A stretch of DNA of 41,200 nucleotides from Planctomycetota bacterium (GCA_020847415.1 JADLBZ010000265.1:1-41200); one strand, 5' to 3'; numbered from the stretch's first letter, positions 25,601 to 32,017 are shown. A program made the numbers and translations. The notes: a model not told the origin generated them from the sequence alone.

Positions 25601-25816
25601 GGCCAGGGCGCGGTCTTTCTCGGCGGCGGGCAGGTCGCGCTTCAGGGCTGCCGCATAAAGGCCCGCAGCCTGTGTCCACTCCTTCTTGGAATAGGCTGCA
25701 TCTGCCCCTGCCAGTGCCGATGCCGGTTTGGGGTCCTGCGCCAGCGCCAGGGCGCCCAACGCAACAACGAATGCCACAGCGGCGGCGGCGCCGCCTGCCT
25801 TGAATACAGGTCGCAT
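19613..25816 (-). CDS. Exported alpha-2-macroglobulin family protein with thioester
   Basis: A 2067-residue protein and the largest gene here. A signal peptide (about 1-27, ending ALALAQD, no lipobox cysteine) is followed by TPR-like helices (about 30-60 and 350-420) around an acidic segment (about 229-262). The MG2-type signature VFVYTDRPVYRPGD lies near 670-685 and the A2M domain (TLPDNLTEWTWEAVSTDR) near 1320-1340. The thioester motif GCAEQ has Cys1528 and Gln1531, within an alpha-toroid region that runs on to the C-terminal domain. Such proteins trap proteases that cut a bait region, exposing the thioester. A Gly/Arg-rich stretch near 1264-1290 is a plausible bait. The start at 25816 has GGGAG at 6 nt. 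No pbpC neighbour is present, unlike the lipoprotein type of enterobacteria. Confidence 0.93.
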   Translation of the reverse strand: MRPVFKAGGAAAAVAFVVALGALALAQDPKPASALAGADAAYSKKEWTQAAGLYAAALKRDLPAAEKDRALARHPLCLALAGDHEALDKVGSDEARAWVAQLGGIRDLALRADSARTLGAYFASRDHDYHYNRELRDYAMNWEKLPDLQRRAWSYRNTTRDDVTAARGLMQLAHEASRAAFDLAVSPRPREVTQRHLAITLDYCDLMELDDRVNGPNDINEMALFAPGSEAIERPEEVLEEEPVEDEPVAEQAEPLRNVTGPEQEPFTRRGYFNQPRYPNLPLVTTQLELAQRLAQDLGDKPAEAMVLYRRAMLQFNVGLYANATLNARLTDWRNPGVHEPDAVKDPRPLLRRLLKEHPGSVWSDEAQFLLGYVGYYLNDFTAARSEFAVLEQKHPKSRYVGEARRLVQVVDFPQLFTSFSGAAVQGSAAFVGVGEPLAVSVYARNLDRVQVSLRPLNLGTLLAGAKGAEHVFSRLEELEKLPGFEAALGGSVMDQAFSVNASNYYVGRENLPLYTGQEGVFLLEVKGGPVLERKLVQVGDLVVTRRRGTAAEEFWVTTRSGQPVPRASLRGGYHENLHVTVHYEEMQPDPDNPGRRHNVRLERGERRLAEHAFSGETDDSGLCTVVVPPHGMENLWALVSANGRTWLVNQPREPQYIEDPAPWAPAPKVEAPRDLRVFVYTDRPVYRPGDLAHLRVVVRSPGGAATLQGEKVTLRLLHGQVEQHRVEVALNEFGCATTDYRVPVGSPLGQWDILAQGERLQSSYGFHLNVLEYFKKDIRLEVQGPKEPLIAGSTPDVAAVFTYLAGGVVQGGRVSWSVSGTTLEGSDFDGPDGEGETNLEGRLAIILNTQVLSTRAGGKAATLTVQATGTGPGGQLVHASATLRLAGSGLSVEAEWPDANWLDDGEFEVPLKLLDGAGQAVTADCQVHYYRITDQGSLNPEDWNNPSLKDAGNSAQDQVSNELRLRLPRAGGRYRIVVDGAVGDERFQLMHELLYVAGGRLDNSPFALVPEYDTYDATQPARLLVCQPVAGPVLLNLHADGREFGHRVMQSGTLQVHELEVQESFAPHVHIEARTVRRGDLLATSYAMSVQPASRRITTTVLFDKDRYSPGEAATASIYTFDVNEQPVQAEVALSVWDSALKEFARSALDGTDLYGHFFAGSRKRVVMDVNLTRATRVAPSRRSTAKVKRYRVAPMPAGSYFYGALSWTSARRANLEALIERGVEEGPMIFYGEDAGDSENSDDLVPPSEGETADPYYGDAMESISLGGGGGRGGKGGFAYRRARGGGGRRSDDAADTPTRENFRDSAFFSADIRTSAEGVASVTFTLPDNLTEWTWEAVSTDRVAAVGQAVGRFTAAKPLSARLIGPRGLTQGDEVELTALLQNLGETGAAVSAEFTPNAAPGTARVDVVASPAEATLLVAPGAAASVRWRVKVTGWGDCTVKVRAFTDDAEDTVVWKYRVEPRGMKVTTVKQVRLEGSRQSLDVDTGLPPGAVPERSTLSLHFQGSLLSDLVDALPALVQYPYGCAEQTSNRFVPLLSVMRLLRANNLTLTEIGRQRKTYDGAVLEERWPAELQDADAVRAMVEEGFGRLRQMQNHDGGWGWFNGNRSDVHLSAVVLAGLASARAIAGSGDDIALPASREALDELFLRGAHFLVWAADRDDPALNRRALRSAAMAAAFLKPDPANPEGEVNNLHQDLNERLTAALADNNRGGGAGLGSLVLALASAGRSREAESLARVLVATGKDDGAGGLVFADNGRAEHRWHDTPVEAQALALEAVATVLPKHDAVAKAMKHLRGLRQGSGWGSTRATGQVVSALAACSAAGADDTADATVDVMADGKRLGSYVREKARPLAGTSRLEVPATQLPKNGRVQLARKGGAVTCSVVVHAFVPVAAGVSEQSNGLSIKRSYLRRTATVREVEVEVHDERGKVLRTYTEQRVKYEDEYLSSGDTVNVGDVVVVRLRLKANAGDRYLCLEDARPSCLEPIQGSLKIWKYRPPEVTREDRDTSTVLFFKDLGGEEELDFEYTCVVVAPGSFMALPARAFDMYHESRNGHSDSHVLTAK

Positions 25817-26084
25817 GCCCAGCTCCCGTGTGTGCGATTCCCCGAGGCACCACCGGCAGTGGTTCGCCAGCCAGTGCGGTTGGGGGCAGCTCTTTGCGGG
25901 GTGATGCGTCCCGTCGCAGCCCCCCGGCCTGCTGAAATGCACACCTCTGTGAACGGGCCATGATACTCGGGGTTCACCCGACGTCACAAACCAACAGCCC
26001 AATCCGCGCGTATTGGCAAAGGCCCCCGGCTCGCGCGACTGTACGGGGCCGGCCGGCGAGCGGCCTCACGCTGCGAGCCGGGCG

Positions 26085-26137
26085 GTAGCAGGCAGTTGAA
26101 GAAGGCGCCGCTGGCGCCTTCTTCAACTGCCTGCTAC
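26085..26137. repeat. Perfect 25-bp inverted repeat with 3-nt loop before ndk
   Basis: Arms 26085-26109 and 26113-26137 are exact reverse complements with only gct between. After a 6-nt bulge, six more pairs (cgggcg 26079-26084 with cgcccg 26144-26149) can form. It lies in the 357-nt divergent gap between the macroglobulin and ndk starts, so no gene ends here that would need a terminator; neither side has a T-run. If transcribed with ndk it would form a very stable hairpin ending about 35 nt before the start codon. The rest of the gap holds nothing I recognise. Confidence 0.9.
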
Positions 26138-26173
26138 GCTCCGCGCCCGCAACGGACAAACGGAGAATGCACC

Positions 26174-26644
26174 ATGGCCATTGAACGGACCCTGATCCTG
26201 ATCAAGCCCGACGGCGTGCAGCGCGGCCTGATTGGCTCCATCGTCGAGCGCTTCGAGCGCCGCGGCCTGAAGATCGCCGGCCTGAAGCTGATGAAGATGA
26301 CCGAGGCGCTGGCTGCCCAGCACTACAAGGACCACGTGACCAAGGGCTTCTACAAGGGCCTGGTCGCCTTCATGACCTCGGGCCCGCTGGCCGCCCTGTG
26401 CGTGGAAGGCCCCAAGGCCATTGAGGTCGCACGCAAGATGATGGGCAAGACCTTCTGTACCGACGCCGAGCCCGGCACCATCCGCGGCGACTTTGGCGTT
26501 TCGCGCGGCATGAACCTGGTCCACGGCAGCGACGGCCCCGACGCCGCCAAACGCGAGCTCGCCCTGTTCTTCAAGCCCGAAGAACTGTTCGAGTACAGCC
26601 GCGCCCTGGACGCCGCTGTGGTCAGCGACGAAGACCGGGCGTAG
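26174..26644 (+). CDS. ndk: Nucleoside diphosphate kinase
   Basis: A 156-residue enzyme that balances NTP pools by a phosphohistidine intermediate. Lys11 in LIKPDGVQRG, the RGDFGVSRGMNLVHGSD segment (104-120) and active-site His117 are present. The C-terminal part (RELALFFKPEELFEY) is typical. It is a little longer than the usual 140-150 residues because of a short acidic tail. GGAG lies 8 nt before the ATG. A frame start at 26096 would place the inverted-repeat arm in the protein and is rejected. It converges with the lipoprotein gene, 2 nt between stops. Confidence 0.96.
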   Translation: MAIERTLILIKPDGVQRGLIGSIVERFERRGLKIAGLKLMKMTEALAAQHYKDHVTKGFYKGLVAFMTSGPLAALCVEGPKAIEVARKMMGKTFCTDAEPGTIRGDFGVSRGMNLVHGSDGPDAAKRELALFFKPEELFEYSRALDAAVVSDEDRA

Positions 26645-26646
26645 AC

Positions 26647-27741
26647 CTACTCCAGCCAAACAAGGGCGCCTTCGCGCGTGACTGCGCGGCGGCGCCCGTC
26701 TGTTTCCGGGGCCAGCGCGGCAATGGCGTCTCGCCCAGGCACCAGCTCAAAGCCCGTCTGCGGCGCCGCCTCGTGGGCGGCCCAGCCGGGGAAGTCTGCT
26801 GGTGCCGCGGGGTCCGCCAGCTCGTGGGCCTTCAGGCCCAGGTCGGCAAGCGCCTTGGGCCAGCCGGGGCCATCGACCTCGCGCCGCAATGCCGCCGCCC
26901 GCAGGTCCAGCAGGCGGCGGTCGCGGGCCTCGCACAGGCGCGCGCGCCGTGTGCTGTCTTCGCGCGAGGCGACAAACCAGCCCCGCTCGTCGTGGCCAAA
27001 GTGCCGCACACTCAGGCTGCCGTCTTCGCGCACCACCTTGAGGCGCAGGGCGCGCCAATCAGCGGCCGGCAACAGGGGCAGGTCAATCAGGCCGTCGGCC
27101 GGCGGCAGCGCAAAGCGTTCGGCCTCGCCGGCGGGCGTGGCCGGCGGAGCGATGTCTGCCGTGGCAACCAGCGTGCACAGGCCGCGGGTGTTGCGGGCCA
27201 GGCGCGCCTTGCAGGCCCGCCCCTCCAAGTTGCCCCACAACTCAAGCTGGTACGCCAGCACGCCGGGCGGGCAGGCATGAGCATCAGCGGGCAACAAGCC
27301 CAGCGGAGCGGCGCCTTTCTCGAAGTAATCGCGCAGACCGCTGCGGCGCCGGTACACCGTGCGGCCGGCTTCCAGCACGTCGGCGGTCAGGGCCTGCTCG
27401 CCGTAGCCCATGGCTGCCTGCAGGCCCGCGTCGTCGCCCGAGCGCAGGCAGCGCAGCACAGCCGCCAGGTCGTGCTCGCGCCCCTCGACTCCCAGGGCAA
27501 TGCGCCAGGTCTCGGGGTCCAGCCGCGTTGCCAGTTGCCGGGCAAAGCCGGCATGGCCGGCGTTCAGCCCCAGGGCTTCACGAAACGCCGCAACATCCGC
27601 GGTGCGCAGCGCCCCCAGCGCCGCCTGGGCGCTGCCTGCCTTGGGTGCTTGGCTTGGTGCGGGTGTACAGGCTGTCAAACACAGCAGCACGAGGACCGGC
27701 AGGCATGCCGATCCTCGTGCCGCATAGTAGCAGGCAGACAT
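26647..27741 (-). CDS. Putative lipoprotein of unknown function
   Basis: A 364-residue protein with a lipoprotein signal: hydrophobic LPVLVLLCLTAC with lipobox LTAC and lipidated Cys25. It is followed by a Pro/Ala linker. I recognise no domain. The N-terminal half has short helical segments (RTADVAAFREAL, AAVLRCLRSGDDAGLQAAMG). The C-terminal half has beta-like stretches ending with GRDAIAALAPETDGRRRAVTREGALVWLE, sense unknown. It starts 2 nt after the rpsT stop, with AAGG reaching into the start codon, so translation is probably coupled to ribosomal protein S20. Ends 2 nt from the ndk stop on the opposite strand. Confidence 0.75.
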   Translation of the reverse strand: MSACYYAARGSACLPVLVLLCLTACTPAPSQAPKAGSAQAALGALRTADVAAFREALGLNAGHAGFARQLATRLDPETWRIALGVEGREHDLAAVLRCLRSGDDAGLQAAMGYGEQALTADVLEAGRTVYRRRSGLRDYFEKGAAPLGLLPADAHACPPGVLAYQLELWGNLEGRACKARLARNTRGLCTLVATADIAPPATPAGEAERFALPPADGLIDLPLLPAADWRALRLKVVREDGSLSVRHFGHDERGWFVASREDSTRRARLCEARDRRLLDLRAAALRREVDGPGWPKALADLGLKAHELADPAAPADFPGWAAHEAAPQTGFELVPGRDAIAALAPETDGRRRAVTREGALVWLE

Positions 27742-27743
27742 CC

Positions 27744-28004
27744 TTAGGCCGTCTTGGCAGCCTGGCGCTTCAGGCGCGCCTTCAGGCGCGAGGCCTGCCG
27801 CGTCTTGATCAGGCCGGTCTTGGCCGCCTTGTCCAGGCGCGATTCCACCCCGCTGAGCTGCTTCTGCACCTCAGGGGTCTTGCCGGCCAGCGCGGTGCGC
27901 AGGCCCTTGATGGCGGCGCGCAGCGACGAGCGCTGGGCGCGGTTGCGTTCGTTGCGGCTGCGGTTTTGACGGATGCGCTTGCGGGCGGAGTCGCTGTGTG
28001 CCAT
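27744..28004 (-). CDS. rpsT: 30S ribosomal protein S20
   Basis: An 86-residue basic helical protein that binds 16S rRNA. The N-terminus MAHSDSARKRIRQN and the pattern NERNRAQRSSLRAAIKG, then GLIKTRQASRLKARL, are those of bacterial S20. GAGG lies 5 nt before the ATG at 28004; a longer frame to 28085 is rejected. It precedes a lipoprotein gene with a 2-nt gap, an unusual partner; S20 is often a single-gene unit. It follows the TPR kinase gene, whose stop is 94 nt upstream on the same strand. Confidence 0.95.
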   Translation of the reverse strand: MAHSDSARKRIRQNRSRNERNRAQRSSLRAAIKGLRTALAGKTPEVQKQLSGVESRLDKAAKTGLIKTRQASRLKARLKRQAAKTA

Positions 28005-28097
28005 GGATACCTCTTCGGTCCTTAACAGGGGCGGCAAAGATAGAACTTTCGCCGCGCCGCGCAACGGGGCGCAGGCGTTTTGCACCTGCCTGCTGCA

Positions 28098-29492
28098 TCA
28101 GCCGGAGACCGTCACGTTGTAGCCCGCCTCCAGGTTGTCCGGATCCAGCAGTCGGGCCGTGTGCAGGCAGCGCCGGGCCTCTTCATCTTTGCCCAGGGCG
28201 TGAAGCGCCACCCCCAGGTTGTTGTGCGCACCGGCATAGCGCGGGCGCAGGGCAATGGCCTTGCGATATGCCTCCACGGCGTCCTTGGGCTTGTCCAGGG
28301 CAAACAGCACGCACCCAAGCTGGTTGTGGGCCTCCGCCGAGCGCGGGCGCAGGGCAACCGCCTTGCGGCTGGCCTCCAGGGCGTCGCGGGCTTCGCCGGA
28401 CCGTAACAGGGCCAGCGAAAGCGCATGCCAGGCCTCGGCGTGGGAAGGTGCTTCTTTCAGCACTTTCTTGAACAGCCGTGCCGCCGCCGGAAAGCTGCCC
28501 TTGGCGTAGAGCGCCATGGCTGGGGCCAGTTCCGGCGCGGCTGCCACGGCAGCCAGGCTGGGGTGGGGGGCCAGGGTGCGCTCCGGCAGGGGCTCGCGTG
28601 CCGTGGCGGGGCTGTCGGCCAGCAGCCGGTCGAGATCCTTGGCACTGGCCGGGATCGCCGCCGGTGCCGCAGTGGTCTCCGCAGGCTGGACCGCGGGGTC
28701 AAGGGCCGCAAGCAGTTCAGCCGCCGACTGGAAACGGCGTTCCGCGCGGGCAAAACAGCGCAGGAAGAACGGGTCCACCCAGGCCGGCAGGCCGGCGGCA
28801 AAGTCGCTGGGCCGGTCCCCCGGCTGGGGGGGCTCGCCGGCCAGCATCTCAAAGAAGACCAGCCCCAGGCTGTAAAGGTCGCTGCGTGTGTCCGGCTGGG
28901 CGCCTTGGCGCTGCTCGGGTGCCATATAGAGGAGAGTTCCGGCCAGGCGGGCGGCCGACTCGTTGCTGGTGTCGGCGCTGAGTTGCAGGCTCTCCTGCCA
29001 GTCCAAGCGGCGGCAGAGGTTGAAGTCCGTCAATTTGGTCACGCCGTCCACGGAGACCAGCACGTTCTCAGGCTTGATGTCGCCGTGGACCACGCCCGCT
29101 CCGTGGGCAATCTGCAGCGCCAGGGCAATGGCGCGGGTGTGGCTGACTGCCTCGGGCAGGGGCAGGCGGCCGCGGCTGAGCATTACTTCGCGCAGGGATT
29201 GGCCTTCCACGTATTCGAGCAGCAGATAGGGCGGGTTGCTGCGGATATTCAGGCCCAGTACCTTCACGAGGTGCGGGCTTTCCAGGGCGGCAAGATCGGC
29301 CTGCACGACGCCCTCCGCGTGCAGCTGCTTCAGGAAGGCTGGGTCCGTGGGCACCTTCACGGCGGCCAGCCGGTTCTTCCATATGTGGTGACGGCCCAGC
29401 CACACCTCGCCGAAGCCGCCCCGGCCCAGGGGGCGTTCCAGGACGTACTCTCCCAGCAGGTTTCCGCGCTGCAAAGCGGTTTCGTCAGACAT
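28098..29492 (-). CDS. Ser/Thr kinase-like protein with C-terminal TPR repeats and altered catalytic motifs
   Basis: A 464-residue cytoplasmic protein. The kinase domain spans about 15-270: Gly-rich loop GRGGFGEVW (23-31), Lys46 in AAVKV, catalytic loop VHGDIKPENVL (135-145) with HGD for HRD, DFN for DFG (156-158), and YMAPEQ (189-194). The catalytic aspartates and lysine remain, so activity is possible but not certain. A Pro/Ala-rich linker (about 270-325) leads to TPR repeats (about 330-455), which usually bind partner proteins. The ATG has GAGG at 8 nt and overlaps the end of the CheX-like gene by 8 nt, so the two are translationally coupled. The pair stands apart from any chemotaxis operon. 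rpsT follows. Confidence 0.9.
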   Translation of the reverse strand: MSDETALQRGNLLGEYVLERPLGRGGFGEVWLGRHHIWKNRLAAVKVPTDPAFLKQLHAEGVVQADLAALESPHLVKVLGLNIRSNPPYLLLEYVEGQSLREVMLSRGRLPLPEAVSHTRAIALALQIAHGAGVVHGDIKPENVLVSVDGVTKLTDFNLCRRLDWQESLQLSADTSNESAARLAGTLLYMAPEQRQGAQPDTRSDLYSLGLVFFEMLAGEPPQPGDRPSDFAAGLPAWVDPFFLRCFARAERRFQSAAELLAALDPAVQPAETTAAPAAIPASAKDLDRLLADSPATAREPLPERTLAPHPSLAAVAAAPELAPAMALYAKGSFPAAARLFKKVLKEAPSHAEAWHALSLALLRSGEARDALEASRKAVALRPRSAEAHNQLGCVLFALDKPKDAVEAYRKAIALRPRYAGAHNNLGVALHALGKDEEARRCLHTARLLDPDNLEAGYNVTVSG

Positions 29493-29967
29493 GGGCCGGC
29501 ACCTCAGCGCCCAGACTCAGAAAGAGGGAAAACGGGCCCAGTTCGCCCTCGAAGGGCTGTTCAAACTGCACCCGGTTGCCCGGCGCCACGACGCGCAGGC
29601 CCGCCCCCGCAAGAATGCGCGGGAACCGGAACACGACCGCCGGGTCGGCCCGGTTGATGTGGGCGACAGCCAGGCCGGCCACCATGTTGGCAATCTCGCA
29701 AACACAGTCGCTGAGCAGGCTGGTGGTCAGTTCCGGTGCAGCGCCTTGCAGTAGGCGGCTGGCCAGCGCACCCGCCTGCGCGGAGGTGAAGGACAAAGCC
29801 AGAAAGGCGGTGCCGGCGCCCTGCAGCTCAACCAAGGCGGTGAAGTCGGCAGCGGGCAACGGCCCTTGGCGTCGGCGGGCGCGGCTCCGAATGACGGGGG
29901 TGCGCAACTGGGTTGCGAAGGTCTCTTGGGCAGAGCGGACGAAGTGGCGTAGGTTGCGCAGTCGCAC
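29485..29967 (-). CDS. CheX-like (CheC/CheX/FliY phosphatase fold) protein
   Basis: A 160-residue protein. The motif CEIANMVAGLA (90-100), with Glu91 and Asn94, matches the E-xx-N phosphatase signature of CheX/CheC proteins, which dephosphorylate CheY. Only one such motif is present, as in CheX. The N-terminal 35 residues are basic and atypical. The start is a GTG at 29967 without a clear ribosome binding site, so it is uncertain; no better start is seen. Its 3' end overlaps the TPR kinase gene by 8 nt. No receiver domain or chemoreceptor is nearby. A role in removing phosphate from a receiver partner under the control of the kinase is an inference from coupling alone. Confidence 0.68.
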   Translation of the reverse strand: MRLRNLRHFVRSAQETFATQLRTPVIRSRARRRQGPLPAADFTALVELQGAGTAFLALSFTSAQAGALASRLLQGAAPELTTSLLSDCVCEIANMVAGLAVAHINRADPAVVFRFPRILAGAGLRVVAPGNRVQFEQPFEGELGPFSLFLSLGAEVPAHV

Positions 29968-29990
29968 GGCCGCAGTTTACGCTTTTTACA

Positions 29991-30137
29991 GTTTCCGACA
30001 ACTTCAACGGCGGTGCATCGGGTGCAACGGCCTGCTTGAGCGGCGTGGACAGTTTGTGGGCAAATATGCCATTTTGCGGAAGAACGCCGTTGCATTGCAC
30101 AGGTTGCAAGCTAGACTTGCGCGGGTATGTCGGAAAC
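29991..30137. ncRNA. Candidate structured RNA or regulatory dyad: nested hairpin between the CheX-like gene and the porin
   Basis: The outer arms are gtttccgaca (29991-30000) and tgtcggaaac (30128-30137), 10 perfect bp. Inside lie cttcaac (30002-30008) with gttgcaag (30103-30110, one bulge), gtgca (30013-30017) with tgcac (30096-30100), and tgcaacggc (30023-30031) with gccgttgca (30086-30094). A 54-nt apical part can form a small gcaaa/tttgc hairpin. A third copy of tgcaacggc lies at 30146-30154. Together they could fold as one long arm of about 147 nt. No RNA family signature is seen, and strand is unknown; it could instead be an operator region. Confidence 0.3.
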
Positions 30138-30398
30138 TCCAACGATGCAACGGCGCAGCCACGCTGGCGCGCCGGGTTTGGCGGTTTCTGCGGGCGCTGC
30201 CTGAAAGGAGGTAGCTGCTAGCGGCTGCGGGCGCGGGGGATAGGGAAAAAAGAACCCTGCGGAAAGAGTGAAGTTATCGGACGAACGAGGCCGATAACCC
30301 CGCACGATGCTACAAGCGCCGGCCAAGATGGCGCGAAGGGGCGGGCAAGCATGTTAGGGGCTTGTCAGCCGGGGGTCAAAAAAGGCCCCAGATGTGTG

Positions 30399-30426
30399 TT
30401 GACATATGGTAATGCATGGCTATGGT
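30399..30426 (+). promoter_or_regulatory. Sigma-70-type promoter of the porin gene
   Basis: A perfect -35 box TTGACA (30399-30404), a 16-nt spacer and TATGGT (30421-30426). It lies in the divergent gap, 134 nt before the porin ATG, and predicts a leader of about 125 nt. It is the best promoter match in the window and fits a strongly expressed outer-membrane protein. Confidence 0.7.
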
Positions 30427-30464
30427 CTGCCTGCCCTAAGGGAGCCGTAAGCTGGTGGCGAAAG

Positions 30465-30527
30465 GCTTGAACACGCCTCGGAAAGGAACGTGTTCAGGCT
30501 CTCCTGAGGCGGTGACGGACGGTGACT
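30465..30527 (+). promoter_or_regulatory. Porin mRNA leader: hairpin followed by a T8 tract
   Basis: The stem 30465-30475 with 30489-30499 (tgaacacg/cgtgttca core, one G-U pair) has a 13-nt loop. A run of eight T lies at 30520-30527, about 20 nt later, after a ggtgac direct repeat. The ribosome binding site GGGAG and the ATG at 30560 follow. The T-run is too far from the stem for a standard terminator; the leader may stabilise the mRNA or act as an attenuator. Confidence 0.4.
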
Positions 30528-30559
30528 TCTTTTTTTTGGGTCTATTGGGAGAGCAAGGC

Positions 30560-31966
30560 ATGGGTAATTTCTGGTCAAAGGCGGCTGCGTTCGCACTGAG
30601 CGCCGGCGCCCTCGCAGCGCCCGTCATGGCGCAGGATGCAGCAGGCACCAACACCGCACTGGGTGACAAGGGCCTGAAGTTCAGCACCGACGGCTTCGAA
30701 CTGGGCATCAAGTCTGGCGTCAAGGCCAGCCTGACCTACCAGAACGAAGTGGGCAACGGTGAGAACGGCACGAACGGCCGTGACTTCATCAACTTCCGCA
30801 TTCGTCGTGCGGAAACCACGTTTGCCGGCCACATCTTCGACAAGGACCTGCAGTACACGGTCCGCCTGGTCTGGACGAACAGCTCTCAGGAAATCCTGGA
30901 CATTGCCAAGTTCCGCTGGGCTTGGAACCAGTACCTGAACGTCAACGTCGGCCAGGACAAGCTGCGCTGGAGCTGGGAGCAGTCGGCCAGCAACTGGAGC
31001 ATTGACTTCGTTGACCGCGGCTATGTGGACGCCGTGTTCAACCAGAGCTACGCCAAGGGCCTCTGGATTGACGGCCAGGTGGGCGAGGACACCCCCTGGG
31101 TCAAGTACTGGTTCGGCTTCTACAACGGCGTGCTTCGTGGCGACAACGACTTCCGTAACCACGACATTGGCGTGAACGCGGATTCCTTCAGCGACGGCGT
31201 GGTTGACGGCGACATGATGATCAACCTGCGCGTCGAGACGCACCCCATGGGTGCCGTGGCCGACAAGATGTACGACGACCGCGCTGAGGATGCCTACAGC
31301 GACGTCCGCTTCGCGGTTGGCTTGGGCTTCAACTGGTTCATCAGCGGCTTCAGCAACAGCGGCATCCGCCCCGACACCGGCGCGGGCACGCCCGCCTCGC
31401 TTCGTAACCGCACCAGCCAGGACACCATGGCGGTGACCTTGGACGGTCACTTCCGTTGGCACGGCCTGAGCGCTGACCTGGCTTGGTACTGGCGCCACAG
31501 CGACCTGCACAACAAGGGTCGCAACGACTTCCGCCCCGGCCAGGGCAAGGCCGGCATCGCGGACCTGGAAGACAGCGGCATCACCTTCAACGTTGGTTAC
31601 TTCATCCTGCCCCAGGACCTGTACGTCGGGTTCCGGTACAACATGCTGAACGCTGACGACTTCTGGGACGGCGATGCTGCTTCGTTTCCCCAGGACGACG
31701 CACGCAAGTTTGGCATCCGTCCCGACACGACCGAGATGGGTATCACCGTGGCCTACTTCGTCCACGGCGAGAACCTGAAGCTGACCATGGATATCTTCTA
31801 CGTTGACCAGCAGCTCTCGTTCGACAACGGCTCGGGCCAGCTCGGCGTCTACAACACCCTTCCGGAGCGCCGTCAGTTCTCGACCACGGGCGATGGCGAT
31901 CACTTCCAGAGCGCCGATCACAACGCGCTGTGGATCGTGCGCTTCGCCCTCCAGTGGCTGTTCTAA
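30560..31966 (+). CDS. OprO/OprP-type outer-membrane porin
   Basis: A 468-residue beta-barrel protein. A signal peptide (about 1-24, ending PVMAQD) precedes strands of the phosphate-selective porin O/P family, for example FINFRIRRAETTFAGHIFD and WNQYLNVNVGQDKLRW. The last residues, IVRFALQWLF, end in phenylalanine, the outer-membrane assembly signal of diderms. It should allow diffusion of anions or small solutes; phosphate selectivity cannot be told. The ATG at 30560 is preceded by GGGAG; a start at 30455 would put 35 non-secretory residues before the signal. Codon use is biased to a narrow set, including more CGT and GGT than neighbours, which suggests high expression. It has its own promoter, a long leader and a terminator. 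Confidence 0.85.
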   Translation: MGNFWSKAAAFALSAGALAAPVMAQDAAGTNTALGDKGLKFSTDGFELGIKSGVKASLTYQNEVGNGENGTNGRDFINFRIRRAETTFAGHIFDKDLQYTVRLVWTNSSQEILDIAKFRWAWNQYLNVNVGQDKLRWSWEQSASNWSIDFVDRGYVDAVFNQSYAKGLWIDGQVGEDTPWVKYWFGFYNGVLRGDNDFRNHDIGVNADSFSDGVVDGDMMINLRVETHPMGAVADKMYDDRAEDAYSDVRFAVGLGFNWFISGFSNSGIRPDTGAGTPASLRNRTSQDTMAVTLDGHFRWHGLSADLAWYWRHSDLHNKGRNDFRPGQGKAGIADLEDSGITFNVGYFILPQDLYVGFRYNMLNADDFWDGDAASFPQDDARKFGIRPDTTEMGITVAYFVHGENLKLTMDIFYVDQQLSFDNGSGQLGVYNTLPERRQFSTTGDGDHFQSADHNALWIVRFALQWLF

Positions 31967-31995
31967 GCCTTACCACTGGTGTAGCAGACACAAAG

Positions 31996-32017
31996 GGGCG
32001 GCCGGTAACGGCCGCCC
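31996..32017. terminator. Rho-independent terminator between the porin and hemB
   Basis: gggcggccg (31996-32004), gtaa loop, cggccgccc (32009-32017), followed by ttctctttt on the plus strand. Upstream acaaa mirrors the tail, so the structure can act on both strands for the convergent porin and hemB genes. Confidence 0.85.

Noticed and set aside
20033-25963. Several plus-strand frames of 200-540 codons across the macroglobulin gene
   Set aside because: All lie opposite one continuous 2067-residue frame with signal peptide and thioester; none has a ribosome binding site or domain.
26096-26173. N-terminal extension of Ndk from an ATG at 26096
   Set aside because: It would translate the arm of the 25-bp inverted repeat; the ATG at 26174 has GGAG and the family N-terminus.
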